From NCBI GenBank assembly GCA_041658465.1, contig JBBAAC010000152.1, positions 1 through 6,034 on the forward strand: a DNA stretch of 6,034 bases, read 5' to 3'. The notes under the pieces are model-generated. The model made no database searches. It had not been told where the DNA came from and saw only the letters and a program-made list of their open reading frames with translations. Shown here in pieces: positions 1-5,200 of this stretch. Made by a program: the position numbers and the translations under genes. Position 1 is the stretch's first letter, and each line of letters begins with the position of its first letter. This DNA is from JAJZQH01 sp041658465 (GTDB lineage Bacteria > UBA10199 > 2-02-FULL-44-16 > JAAZCA01).

Positions 1-593
1 GCCCCAAAGAGCACGAGCGCTGCGGGCACGCGATTGGAGAAAAAAAGGCCCAGCACGACCAGCGCTGCCAGTGCGCCTACGAAGTAGCTGTCCGGGCCGA
101 ACATTACGCCCGTGCCAGCGACCATCTGAAGGCCTTTCATCAGCAGCGACAGCCCCAGCGCGAGCTGCACGCCGCGCACCACGCTCTTGGGTATCGCGCT
201 GTTGAGCCATCCGATAAGTCCCGTCAGTCCAAGCACGAGGATCACCGCGCTCACAGTTGCGCCCGCAGCGACTATCTCATTCACCGAGAGCCCTTCGGTG
301 ATGGCGATTGCGGCGATGGCCTTCATCGGCTGCACGGCCATGGGAATGGAAAAGGACAGCCCCGTGATGATGTTGAAGAAACCCGCGAAGAAGAGGGCGG
401 TCGCGAAGTTGAGACCGTTCTGTGCGGACATGCCGACGAGCAGCGGCAGAAACGTCCCCATGTCGCCGAGCGAACCCGCGACCTCGTGGCGGTCGAGGCG
501 GGCGTGCTTCAAGGCGGATGGCACGAATCGCAGGACGTCAATGCGTGATCGTGATGCGTCCGCTGTCGTCAAATTTTCCGATTTTGAAGGCAT
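1..593 (-). CDS. MOT1-type molybdate permease (SulP-related), C-terminus cut by window edge
   Basis: Reverse-strand reading frame, open to the window edge, giving 197 N-terminal residues. It reads as a polytopic inner-membrane permease of the molybdate transporter MOT1 family (SulP-related), which imports molybdate for molybdenum cofactor synthesis. Family landmarks are visible: EVAGSLGDMGTFLPLLVGM at residues 37-55, GFFNIITGLSFSIPMAVQPM at about 71-90 followed by KAIAAIAI, and IPKSVVRGVQLALGLSLL at about 134-151. Hydrophobic segments at roughly 43-57, 66-82, 105-130 and 171-186 fit membrane helices. The ATG at 593 is chosen because GGAG lies just upstream and the frame stays open. It overlaps the selD 3' end by 56 nt, which suggests translational coupling. 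An alternative GTG at 524 would remove the overlap but has no obvious ribosome binding site. Family assignment is strong. Molybdate rather than sulfate as substrate is inferred from the family and from moeA nearby. Confidence 0.85.
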   Translation of the reverse strand, partial: MPSKSENLTTADASRSRIDVLRFVPSALKHARLDRHEVAGSLGDMGTFLPLLVGMSAQNGLNFATALFFAGFFNIITGLSFSIPMAVQPMKAIAAIAITEGLSVNEIVAAGATVSAVILVLGLTGLIGWLNSAIPKSVVRGVQLALGLSLLMKGLQMVAGTGVMFGPDSYFVGALAALVVLGLFFSNRVPAALVLFG

Positions 594-1578
594 GAGCTCC
601 ACGCTTCCTTATTTCATCCTCAAAACGCTTCGCCATCTCCGGCGCTATTGCCGCCATGAGCCCGCCGGAAGTCTGCGGATCGAAGATCGCGATCCCATAC
701 TCCTCATCTACGCCTGAAGCAATATCGACGCGCCCTCCGTAGGTATCGCGATTGCGGAATGCGCCGCCGGGAATCGTCTCTTCCTTGATGTGGCGGAGCA
801 CGCCAGGCAGAAGCGGCAGCGATGAGCAGGAAATCGATGCCCCGAGATCTTTCGCTTCTCCGAGCATTCCGCAGAGATGACCCATGAGGCTGAAGCCGGT
901 GACGTCGGTCAGCGCGTGCGCGCGTGCTGCGATTGCCGCCTCGCTGGCAGCACGATTCAAAGTCGTCATGCCGGCCACTGCCGCGGCTATTTCTTTTTCA
1001 GTCGCGGTTTCACCTTTGAGCGCCGTGCAGATGATCCCTGTTCCGAGAGGTTTTGAGAGGTAGATGACATCGCCCGGTTTCGCACCGCGGTTGCACAAGA
1101 TGCGATCGGGGTGCACCGTGCCGATCACGGCCATGCCGTACTTCGGTTCCTTGTCGTGGATGGAGTGCCCGCCGCCGACCATGCAACCCGCGGCTGTGGC
1201 AGCTGCTGCCCCGCCTTCGAGCACTTCCGAGAGCATCTCCGTGGGCAGGCAGTTCGACCAGCACACGAGGTTGAGCGCCATGAGCGGCGTTCCGCCCATC
1301 GCATAGACATCCGAGATTGCGTTCGTGGCCGCGATCCTGCCCCAGTCGCGCGGGTCGTCGACCAGCGGCGTGATGAAGTCAGTGGTGAAGCAGATGGCGA
1401 GATCGTCGGAGAGCTTTACCACCGCGGCGTCGTCCAGCGTGTCGGGCCCCACGAGCAGCCGCGGGTCTACGCAAGGCGCCAGTTTCGCCACGACCTTCCT
1501 GAGATCGCCGGGCCCCATCTTTGCGGCGCAGCCCCCGGCCGCCACCATCTGCGTGAGTCGAATCGGTTTGTCGGGCAT
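538..1578 (-). CDS. selD: Selenide, water dikinase (selenophosphate synthetase), cysteine form
   Basis: Cytosolic enzyme that uses ATP and selenide to make selenophosphate, the selenium donor for selenocysteine-tRNA (SelA) and for 2-selenouridine in tRNA. The protein has 346 residues, close to the E. coli length of about 347. The N-terminal active site GGCAAK places Cys17 and Lys20 at the canonical positions, and Cys17 is encoded by TGC at 1530-1528. Other conserved blocks are LDDAAVVKL at 48-56, TTDFITPLVDDP at 65-76, NAISDVYAMGG at 86-96 (Asp90, probable metal ligand), GGGHSIHDKEPKYGMAV at 135-151, TDVTGFSLMGH at 224-234 and FDPQTSGGL at 299-307. An AAGGAG sits 6 nt before the ATG. The downstream MOT1 permease starts inside the selD 3' end, so the two are probably one transcript. 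Many selenoprotein-making organisms have selenocysteine at position 17, but here it is plain cysteine. All catalytic signatures are intact. Confidence 0.97.
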   Translation of the reverse strand: MPDKPIRLTQMVAAGGCAAKMGPGDLRKVVAKLAPCVDPRLLVGPDTLDDAAVVKLSDDLAICFTTDFITPLVDDPRDWGRIAATNAISDVYAMGGTPLMALNLVCWSNCLPTEMLSEVLEGGAAAATAAGCMVGGGHSIHDKEPKYGMAVIGTVHPDRILCNRGAKPGDVIYLSKPLGTGIICTALKGETATEKEIAAAVAGMTTLNRAASEAAIAARAHALTDVTGFSLMGHLCGMLGEAKDLGASISCSSLPLLPGVLRHIKEETIPGGAFRNRDTYGGRVDIASGVDEEYGIAIFDPQTSGGLMAAIAPEMAKRFEDEIRKRGAHAFKIGKFDDSGRITITH

Positions 1579-1584
1579 AAATGT

Positions 1585-1590
1585 CTCCTT
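1585..1590 (-). promoter_or_regulatory. selD ribosome binding site
   Basis: Reads AAGGAG on the minus strand with a 6-nt spacer to the ATG at 1578. This supports the start that places the catalytic Cys at residue 17. Confidence 0.8.
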
Positions 1591-1620
1591 GTAGCTGCCG
1601 AAGCTGTTTCCGATGTCATC

Positions 1621-1708
1621 CTCCCCCTTTGTAAGGGGGAGTTAGAGGGGGTAGATCTTGGTCGTGTTCTGGATCTACCCTCCCTGACTCTCCCTTACAA
1701 AGGGAGGG
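1621..1708. repeat. Long imperfect inverted repeat with nested hairpins (MITE-like)
   Basis: The left arm (1621-1657) and right arm (1672-1708) are reverse complements at 31 of 37 positions, separated by a 14-nt spacer. The inner ends GTAGATC/GATCTAC match perfectly. Each arm carries its own smaller palindrome: CTCCCCCTT-TGT-AAGGGGGAG in the left arm (1621-1641) and CTCCCTT-ACA-AAGGGAG in the right. The CCCCCTTTGTAAGGGGG style is shared with dispersed palindromic repeats I associate with several bacterial genomes. No target-site duplication is evident at the flanks and no protein is encoded. If selD is transcribed from upstream of it, this element becomes a long hairpin in the selD leader RNA. 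Confidence 0.85.
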
Positions 1709-1777
1709 AAATAAACCCCTGTCTGCTGCCAGGCATTGCATCAATAGTTCAACGCGCGGCCTCAGGCTCGTGGCGGC

Positions 1778-1795
1778 ATGATCAAGGTAGATCAT
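1778..1795. promoter_or_regulatory. Candidate operator palindrome ATGATC-N6-GATCAT
   Basis: A perfect dyad with 6-bp arms, ATGATC and GATCAT, around the spacer AAGGTA. It lies in the divergent region and touches a leftward -10-like hexamer. Its half-site spacing does not match the FNR pattern TTGAT-N4-ATCAA or the CRP pattern TGTGA-N6-TCACA, so no regulator can be named. A short dyad like this could also be fortuitous. Confidence 0.35.
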
Positions 1796-1824
1796 AATAA
1801 GCTTTCAGCCGTTTATTTCCACAA
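1794..1824 (-). promoter_or_regulatory. Weak candidate promoter reading toward selD
   Basis: On the minus strand TTGTGG (1824-1819) and TATTAT (1799-1794) resemble sigma70 -35 and -10 boxes, separated by a long 19-bp spacer. The -10 match is 5 of 6, and the -35 match is poor. The -10 abuts the palindrome at 1778-1795, which would then cover the transcription start. A transcript from here would have a leader of about 200 nt that includes the long inverted repeat. Confidence 0.2.
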
Positions 1825-1934
1825 CGTGCTATTGTCTGATATCGCGGAGCGCGTGTGCAAGAAGGGCTCCGGGTGCTGAATGTTCAAAGTGTTCGAGCGC
1901 GCACTCTATAGAAATCGCCTGAGGAGATGTCAAT

Positions 1935-2018
1935 ATGCGTGGCAGGGTCGGGTGTGCGACTCGCTTCTTTGACTCGGGTTTGAACTCAAAATTCCGCTCG
2001 ACATTTAGAGCCGCCTGA
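1935..2018 (+). CDS. Possible 27-residue leader or small peptide (doubtful)
   Basis: A short frame starts at an ATG with GAGGAG 8 nt upstream and ends at TGA 2016-2018. The peptide begins MRGRVGCATRFFDSG and is basic, with several arginines and no hydrophobic segment. It ends 55 nt before the OFA transporter start, so it could be an upstream leader peptide. No family is recognised and chance is a serious alternative. An overlapping 18-codon frame begins at the ATG inside the same purine-rich stretch. Confidence 0.15.
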   Translation: MRGRVGCATRFFDSGLNSKFRSTFRAA

Positions 2019-2035
2019 ATCATAAGGTGCCGCAT

Positions 2036-2041
2036 TACAAT
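2036..2041 (+). promoter_or_regulatory. Candidate -10 element for the OFA transporter
   Basis: TACAAT matches the sigma70 -10 consensus at 5 of 6 positions and lies 32 nt upstream of the transporter ATG. No good -35 hexamer sits at 16-18 bp; the nearest resemblance is CTGAAT at 2015-2020. It would give a short leader that still contains the ribosome binding site. Confidence 0.25.
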
Positions 2042-2073
2042 ATCTGAAACCGGAAAAAAGGGAGGGATCACTT

Positions 2074-3384
2074 ATGAGTGATGTACGAATCGGCAGCGCG
2101 GTGCATAACAGGTGGCTCATCGCCGCGGCCGGCGTGGTGATGCAGGTCGTCCTGGGTTCGGTGTACGCCTGGAGCGTCTTCAAAAAACCGTTTATCGAGG
2201 CCTACGGCTGGCCGGTCATGGATGTCGGCTTTACTTTCACGCTGGCCATCCTCTTCATCGGACTTGCGGCGGCATTCGGAGGCAAGTTCGTCGACAAGGC
2301 GGGCGCCAGGAAAGTGGCTACGCTTGCGGCCTTGCTGTTTGGCGCGGGCACGCTGCTCACCGGTCTGGCGGCGGCCATGGGGTCGAAGATTCTCCTCTGG
2401 GTTGGCTATGGGGTGGTCGGCGGCATCGGCAACGGACTGGGTTACATCACCCCGATCGCCGTCCTGGTACGGTGGTTTCCCGACAAACGCGGCCTGGTCA
2501 CCGGCCTTGCTGTCATGGGGTTCGGGTTCGGGGCGGCGATCGTCGGTCAGATCGCGCCGCTGCTCATACCATCCGTAGGCCTGGCCAACACCTTCTATGT
2601 GTTTGGCGCGTGTTTTCTCGTCCTGCTGCTCCTTGCCGCCCAGTATCTGAACAATCCGCCGGCCGACTGGGCACCGGCGGTCTCGGCTAAGTCGAAGCTC
2701 CATACGCAGAAGCCGATCTCGTCATTCGATCTCAAGACGGCTCTCGGCATGCGTCAGTTCTACATTCTCTGGGCCGTGCTCTTTATCAACGTGACCGCTG
2801 GTATAGGTCTCATCAGCAATCTGTCGCCGATGGCGCAGGATCAGGTGGGTGTCGTGGCTGCGGTGGCCGGAACGATTATCTTTGTGAGTTCGCTCTTTAA
2901 TGGTTGCGGTCGAATTTTCTGGGCGTCGCTTTCCGATAAGCTGGGGCGCAAGGGAGTCTTTATGCTTATCCTCGGAACCCAGGTGCCGTTATTTTTTATC
3001 ATACCGCATGTCACAAATGTCTGGGTGTTCTCCGCGCTGGCTTGTTACATTCTGGCCTGTTATGGCGGCGGCTTTGCAACGATGCCTGCGTATGCCGCTG
3101 AAACGTTCGGATGCAAACATATGGGCCGTATCTATGGGAAGGTTCTGCTGGCATGGGGTGCGGCCGGTGTCGTAGGTCCGATGCTCATGGAGTATATCAA
3201 AGCGACGTCAGGCAGCTTTCAAACGGCCATTTACGTTGCTGGAGCGATGCTTGCCGGCGGCTTCCTGATCAATCTCCTTTATCGGAATCCGCATACTCAT
3301 ATCGCGCCGGATGAATCTGTTTGCGCCATATCGGGTGATATCGGTGGGGCGGTCTGCGAAGAAGTGGCAACTACGGAGGCCTGA
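2074..3384 (+). CDS. Oxalate/formate antiporter (OFA) family MFS transporter
   Basis: Inner-membrane carrier of the major facilitator superfamily, 436 residues, predicted 12 helices in two halves joined by a loop at about 193-222. The family signature LGSVYAWSVFKKPF lies at 27-40, GNGLGYITPIAVLVRWFPDKRGLVTGLAVMG spans about 119-149, and the second-half loop motif SDKLGRKG lies at 287-294. This pattern belongs to the OFA family (OxlT, YhjX-like), whose members exchange oxalate, formate or other small monocarboxylates. Arg280 and Lys356 fall near the places where OxlT has its substrate-binding Arg272 and Lys355, but I could not align them. The C-terminal tail after the last helix (about 404-436) is long and has two cysteines. 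A GGGAGGGA ribosome binding site precedes the ATG. The gene is divergent from selD and ends before a strong hairpin, so it is probably monocistronic. Substrate is unproven; formate fits the Mo/Se setting. Confidence 0.9.
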   Translation: MSDVRIGSAVHNRWLIAAAGVVMQVVLGSVYAWSVFKKPFIEAYGWPVMDVGFTFTLAILFIGLAAAFGGKFVDKAGARKVATLAALLFGAGTLLTGLAAAMGSKILLWVGYGVVGGIGNGLGYITPIAVLVRWFPDKRGLVTGLAVMGFGFGAAIVGQIAPLLIPSVGLANTFYVFGACFLVLLLLAAQYLNNPPADWAPAVSAKSKLHTQKPISSFDLKTALGMRQFYILWAVLFINVTAGIGLISNLSPMAQDQVGVVAAVAGTIIFVSSLFNGCGRIFWASLSDKLGRKGVFMLILGTQVPLFFIIPHVTNVWVFSALACYILACYGGGFATMPAYAAETFGCKHMGRIYGKVLLAWGAAGVVGPMLMEYIKATSGSFQTAIYVAGAMLAGGFLINLLYRNPHTHIAPDESVCAISGDIGGAVCEEVATTEA

Positions 3385-3420
3385 AACAGACGATGCGTTG
3401 ATCGTTTTCAGTTGGAACAG

Positions 3421-3454
3421 ATATGGGGCGCAACGATCGCGTTGCGTCCCATAT
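3421..3454 (+). terminator. Strong hairpin, probable terminator of the OFA transporter gene
   Basis: ATATGGGGCGCAACG (3421-3435) pairs along its whole 15-nt length with CGTTGCGTCCCATAT (3440-3454) around the loop ATCG, with a single G-U wobble. It starts 37 nt after the transporter stop. The trailing TCATTTCG is only weakly T-rich, so termination efficiency is uncertain. The near-symmetry could also serve transcripts from the opposite side. Confidence 0.6.
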
Positions 3455-3464
3455 TCATTTCGAT

Positions 3465-3492
3465 GATACCCCGCGGCTTGCCGCGGGGTATC
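3465..3492. repeat. Perfect GC-rich palindrome, REP-like hairpin 1
   Basis: GATACCCCGCGGC (3465-3477) and its exact reverse complement GCCGCGGGGTATC (3480-3492) are separated by TT. It is a perfect hairpin with a CTTG-type loop. A related element with the core GCGGTTTGCCGC lies at 3629-3648 in the same orientation, so the two look like members of one repeat family that bracket the material between them. Confidence 0.8.
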
Positions 3493-3495
3493 CGC

Positions 3496-3533
3496 CACCC
3501 TCTCCCTTGATGGGAGAGGGAAGGGAGAGGGTG
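3496..3533. repeat. Purine/pyrimidine-asymmetric palindromic repeat with G-quadruplex motif
   Basis: CACCCTCTCCC (3496-3506) is the exact reverse complement of GGGAGAGGGTG (3523-3533). A second copy of the right arm, GGGAGAGGG at 3512-3520, gives an alternative inner hairpin. The two G-rich arms together (3512-3531) have four GGG runs with loops AGA, AA and AGA, an ideal G-quadruplex pattern on the plus strand. The CCCTCTCCC...GGGAGAGGG style is typical of dispersed bacterial intergenic repeats. No coding function is apparent. Confidence 0.75.
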
Positions 3534-3552
3534 ACAATGATCTCCCTCTCCT

Positions 3553-3617
3553 CCCGCCCGCTGAAGAAATTGTGTCTGGCATGGCGGGCGGGCTTCCTCC
3601 CCCATCGAGGGGGAGGA
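3553..3617. repeat. Two adjacent palindromic repeats
   Basis: CCCGCCCGC (3553-3561) is the perfect reverse complement of GCGGGCGGG (3584-3592) across a 22-nt loop. Immediately after, TCCTCCCCC (3595-3603) pairs with GGGGGAGGA (3609-3617) around ATCGA. Both belong to the same GC-rich repeat cluster as their left neighbour and have no protein-coding character. Confidence 0.7.
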
Positions 3618-3628
3618 TACATCTGATA

Positions 3629-3648
3629 CCCGGCGGTTTGCCGCCGGG
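3629..3648. repeat. GC-rich palindrome, REP-like hairpin 2
   Basis: CCCGGCGG (3629-3636) pairs perfectly with CCGCCGGG (3641-3648) around TTTG. The upstream GATA and the core resemble the palindrome at 3465-3492. It ends 33 nt before the moeA ATG, so it would fold in the leader of any moeA transcript that starts upstream of it, or could end transcription arriving from the left. Confidence 0.7.
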
Positions 3649-3670
3649 AGTTTCATTTAATGCGCTATCC

Positions 3671-3676
3671 AAGGAG
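3671..3676 (+). promoter_or_regulatory. moeA ribosome binding site
   Basis: AAGGAG with a 5-nt spacer to the ATG at 3682. This fixes the moeA start and agrees with the N-terminal length usual for the family. Confidence 0.8.
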
Positions 3677-3681
3677 TCACG

Positions 3682-4863
3682 ATGATTACGAGCAAGCGCG
3701 CGCTGGAATTGATTATGCGAAATGTGACTCGCCTTTCTCGCGAGCGAAGACCTTTGGAAAAATCGCTCGGCTTTGCGCTTGCCCGCGACGTAAGGACCCC
3801 TATCGATTTTCCTCCTTTTGACAGATCTGCAATGGATGGATATGCGGTCGCAGAGGGTAAGGCCGGCTCGGTTCTCACTGTCGCAGGCGAGGTCTGCGCG
3901 GGCCAGCGACCGCGTGCCGCGGTGAGGCAGGGGGAGGCCGTGAGGATCATGACCGGCGCGATGCTGCCCCCGGGAACTATGCGCGTGGTCATGAAGGAAA
4001 ACGTCGAGCTCCTTGAAGGCGGGAAGATTCGTATAAAGATTGGCGAGGGGAAGGACAACATCAATCGGAAGGGCCAGGATGTAGTAAAGGGGAGCGTCTT
4101 ATATCGCAGCGGACAGATTGTGACACCGGTGGTACTTGCAAATATAGCGGCAGCGGGATTTTCAAGCGTGCACGTTTATCGCAAATCATGTATCGCAAGC
4201 CTCGTGACCGGGAACGAACTACTCAAGCCCGGCGCGAAATATGAGCAGGGAAAGATCTACAACAGCAACGGCCCTATGCTCCGCTCGCTCCTTATTGCGC
4301 ACGGCCTGTGCGATGTGAAGGAGTGGATGGCGGCCGACACCCTGTCGGCGCTCGTCCGAGCCCTTGAGAGGGCTCTCGCCTCGTCGGATTGCGTGCTCAT
4401 CACGGGCGGCGTCTCCGTAGGCGATTATGATTTCGTGGAGAGGGCCTTGGATGCCCTCGGGTGCAGGATATATTTCAACAGGGTGTCAATCCAGCCCGGC
4501 AAACCATTCACGTTTGCCACGCACGGGAAGACGCCGATTTTTGCGTTCCCGGGAAACCCGGCCGCCGTCTTTGTCACATATTTTCTCTTCGCGCTGCCTG
4601 CCCTCATGAAGATGAGCGGGATTGAATTCGAGCAGAAAAAATATGCCTGTGCCTTCAGGGGAATACACTCTCGTCGAAACGCGGAACGCGAGCAGTTTCT
4701 CCCTGTAAGGTTCGTGCGCGACGGCGTCGTTGAGGCCGTTCCATTTCATGGTTCCGGCGATCTGTATGCATTGAGCTCTGCCCACGGCCTCGCGATAGTT
4801 CCGTCAGGAAAGGCGGAGGTGCTGGATGGTGAAAAAGTGGAGGTTGTAGTAACCTCAATTTGA
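3682..4863 (+). CDS. moeA: Molybdopterin molybdenumtransferase MoeA
   Basis: Cytosolic enzyme of molybdenum cofactor synthesis. It releases AMP from adenylated molybdopterin and inserts molybdate to give Mo-molybdopterin. The 393 residues fit the usual length of about 400. Hallmarks in order: PPFDRSAMDGYAV at 44-56, RIMTGAMLPPG at 88-98, a linker region with INRKGQDVVKG at about 127-137, the MoCF-binding (MoaB/Mog-like) domain beginning near 166 with TGNEL at 176-180 and YNSNG at 193-197, then ITGGVSVGDYDF at 240-251, QPGKPFTFA at 271-279 and FAFPGNPAAVFVTY at 287-300. The C-terminal beta domain (about 315-393) is complete. The gene follows a repeat cluster, so its promoter is not obvious. 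Its stop is followed at once by a pseudogene fragment rather than by another Mo-cofactor gene. Some archaea and bacteria carry several MoeA paralogues, some tungsten-directed; which metal is used cannot be read from sequence. Confidence 0.96.
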   Translation: MITSKRALELIMRNVTRLSRERRPLEKSLGFALARDVRTPIDFPPFDRSAMDGYAVAEGKAGSVLTVAGEVCAGQRPRAAVRQGEAVRIMTGAMLPPGTMRVVMKENVELLEGGKIRIKIGEGKDNINRKGQDVVKGSVLYRSGQIVTPVVLANIAAAGFSSVHVYRKSCIASLVTGNELLKPGAKYEQGKIYNSNGPMLRSLLIAHGLCDVKEWMAADTLSALVRALERALASSDCVLITGGVSVGDYDFVERALDALGCRIYFNRVSIQPGKPFTFATHGKTPIFAFPGNPAAVFVTYFLFALPALMKMSGIEFEQKKYACAFRGIHSRRNAEREQFLPVRFVRDGVVEAVPFHGSGDLYALSSAHGLAIVPSGKAEVLDGEKVEVVVTSI

Positions 4864-5164
4864 TCCTGCCTTTTTCATTCTCCAAGCCCTTGCCCTCACC
4901 GATGGACGCGCGCAACTCACCTATTGGCGCACACCAAAGGGACAACAGGAAGTTGACCTTATCGTAGAACGCCAGGGCGTCCAGCTTCCCATCGAGATAA
5001 AGGCTACGGAGAAACCAAAGGCAGAGGACTTTTCCGAGATCGAGGCGTTCGCCAGAAAATACCGCTGCAAAGAGGAATACCTAATCTGTCGCGTCCCGCG
5101 AGCCCAGAAGTTCGGTCAATTCACTGCAATACCGTGGAGTAATTTGCCGGAACTGTTATCCTAG
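4853..5164 (+). pseudogene. C-terminal remnant of an AAA ATPase/DUF4143 protein
   Basis: After moeA there is an open frame of 103 codons ending at TAG 5162-5164, bounded upstream by TAA 4850-4852 and lacking any ATG, GTG or TTG start before the recognisable part. From about 4915 it reads TYWRTPKGQQEVDLIVERQG, then PIEIKATEKPKAEDF, and ends WSNLPELLS. The YWRT...EVDLIVE...PIEIKAT pattern is the C-terminal domain of the AAA_14/DUF4143 ATPase family, a PD-(D/E)XK-like fold, with the Asp (codon 4955-4957) and the E-x-K still present. Intact members are typically around 400 residues, so roughly the first three quarters, including the P-loop ATPase, is missing. The fragment is not frameshifted internally, so the loss is probably recent or the piece arrived by recombination. 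Expression is unlikely without a start codon. Confidence 0.8.
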
Positions 5165-5200
5165 AGGGACATGGATGCTCTTGCTCCACTGGAGGAACAG

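Larger units (their letters stand above)
1579..2073. other. Divergent intergenic region between selD and the OFA transporter
   Basis: This 495-bp non-coding stretch separates the divergently transcribed selD and OFA transporter genes, so it must hold the promoters for both directions. From left to right it contains the selD ribosome binding site, the long inverted repeat at 1621-1708, an 18-bp palindrome at 1778-1795 beside a weak leftward promoter-like motif, a possible 27-codon reading frame at 1935-2018, a rightward -10-like hexamer at 2036-2041, and a strong purine-rich ribosome binding site just before 2074. I looked for a tRNA, including selC, and found none. Several reading frames cross it on either strand, but none shows protein-like character. 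Confidence 0.7.

Noticed and set aside
187..717. 176-codon plus-strand reading frame
   Set aside because: It lies antisense to the MOT1 permease and selD, both of which show clear family motifs. Its translation is low-complexity and has no recognisable domain.
1111..1797. 228-codon plus-strand reading frame antisense to selD and crossing the inverted repeat
   Set aside because: It is Arg/His-rich shadow coding produced by the GC-rich complement of selD, and its end runs through repeat DNA.
1960..2000. GGTTTGAACTC, resembling a tRNA T-loop near the selenium gene (possible selC)
   Set aside because: The loop lacks the invariant C, and no acceptor stem, anticodon arm or long variable arm can be assembled around it.
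2068..2703. 211-codon minus-strand reading frame inside the OFA gene
   Set aside because: The opposite strand encodes a complete MFS protein with signature motifs, whereas this frame gives a charged, repetitive composition typical of shadows.
1621..3648. CRISPR-like array suggested by multiple repeats
   Set aside because: The repeats are unequal palindromes without regular spacing or uniform spacers, and no cas genes are present.
3208..3672. Minus-strand frames of 154 and 82 codons across the repeat cluster
   Set aside because: Their translations derive from palindromic repeats and the transporter complement (Pro/Ser/Arg-rich), with no protein-like pattern.
3657..4064. 135-codon minus-strand reading frame antisense to moeA
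   Set aside because: It is fully covered by the moeA N-terminal domain, whose conserved motifs leave no doubt about the coding strand.
4861..4863. moeA TGA stop read as selenocysteine, giving a MoeA-DUF4143 fusion
   Set aside because: The DUF4143 remnant is in a different frame from moeA, and the moeA C-terminal domain is already complete.
5171..5200. Upstream ATG giving a 10-residue longer version of the small exported protein
   Set aside because: It would put an acidic extension ahead of the signal peptide, whereas the ATG at 5201 has GGAGG at ideal spacing.
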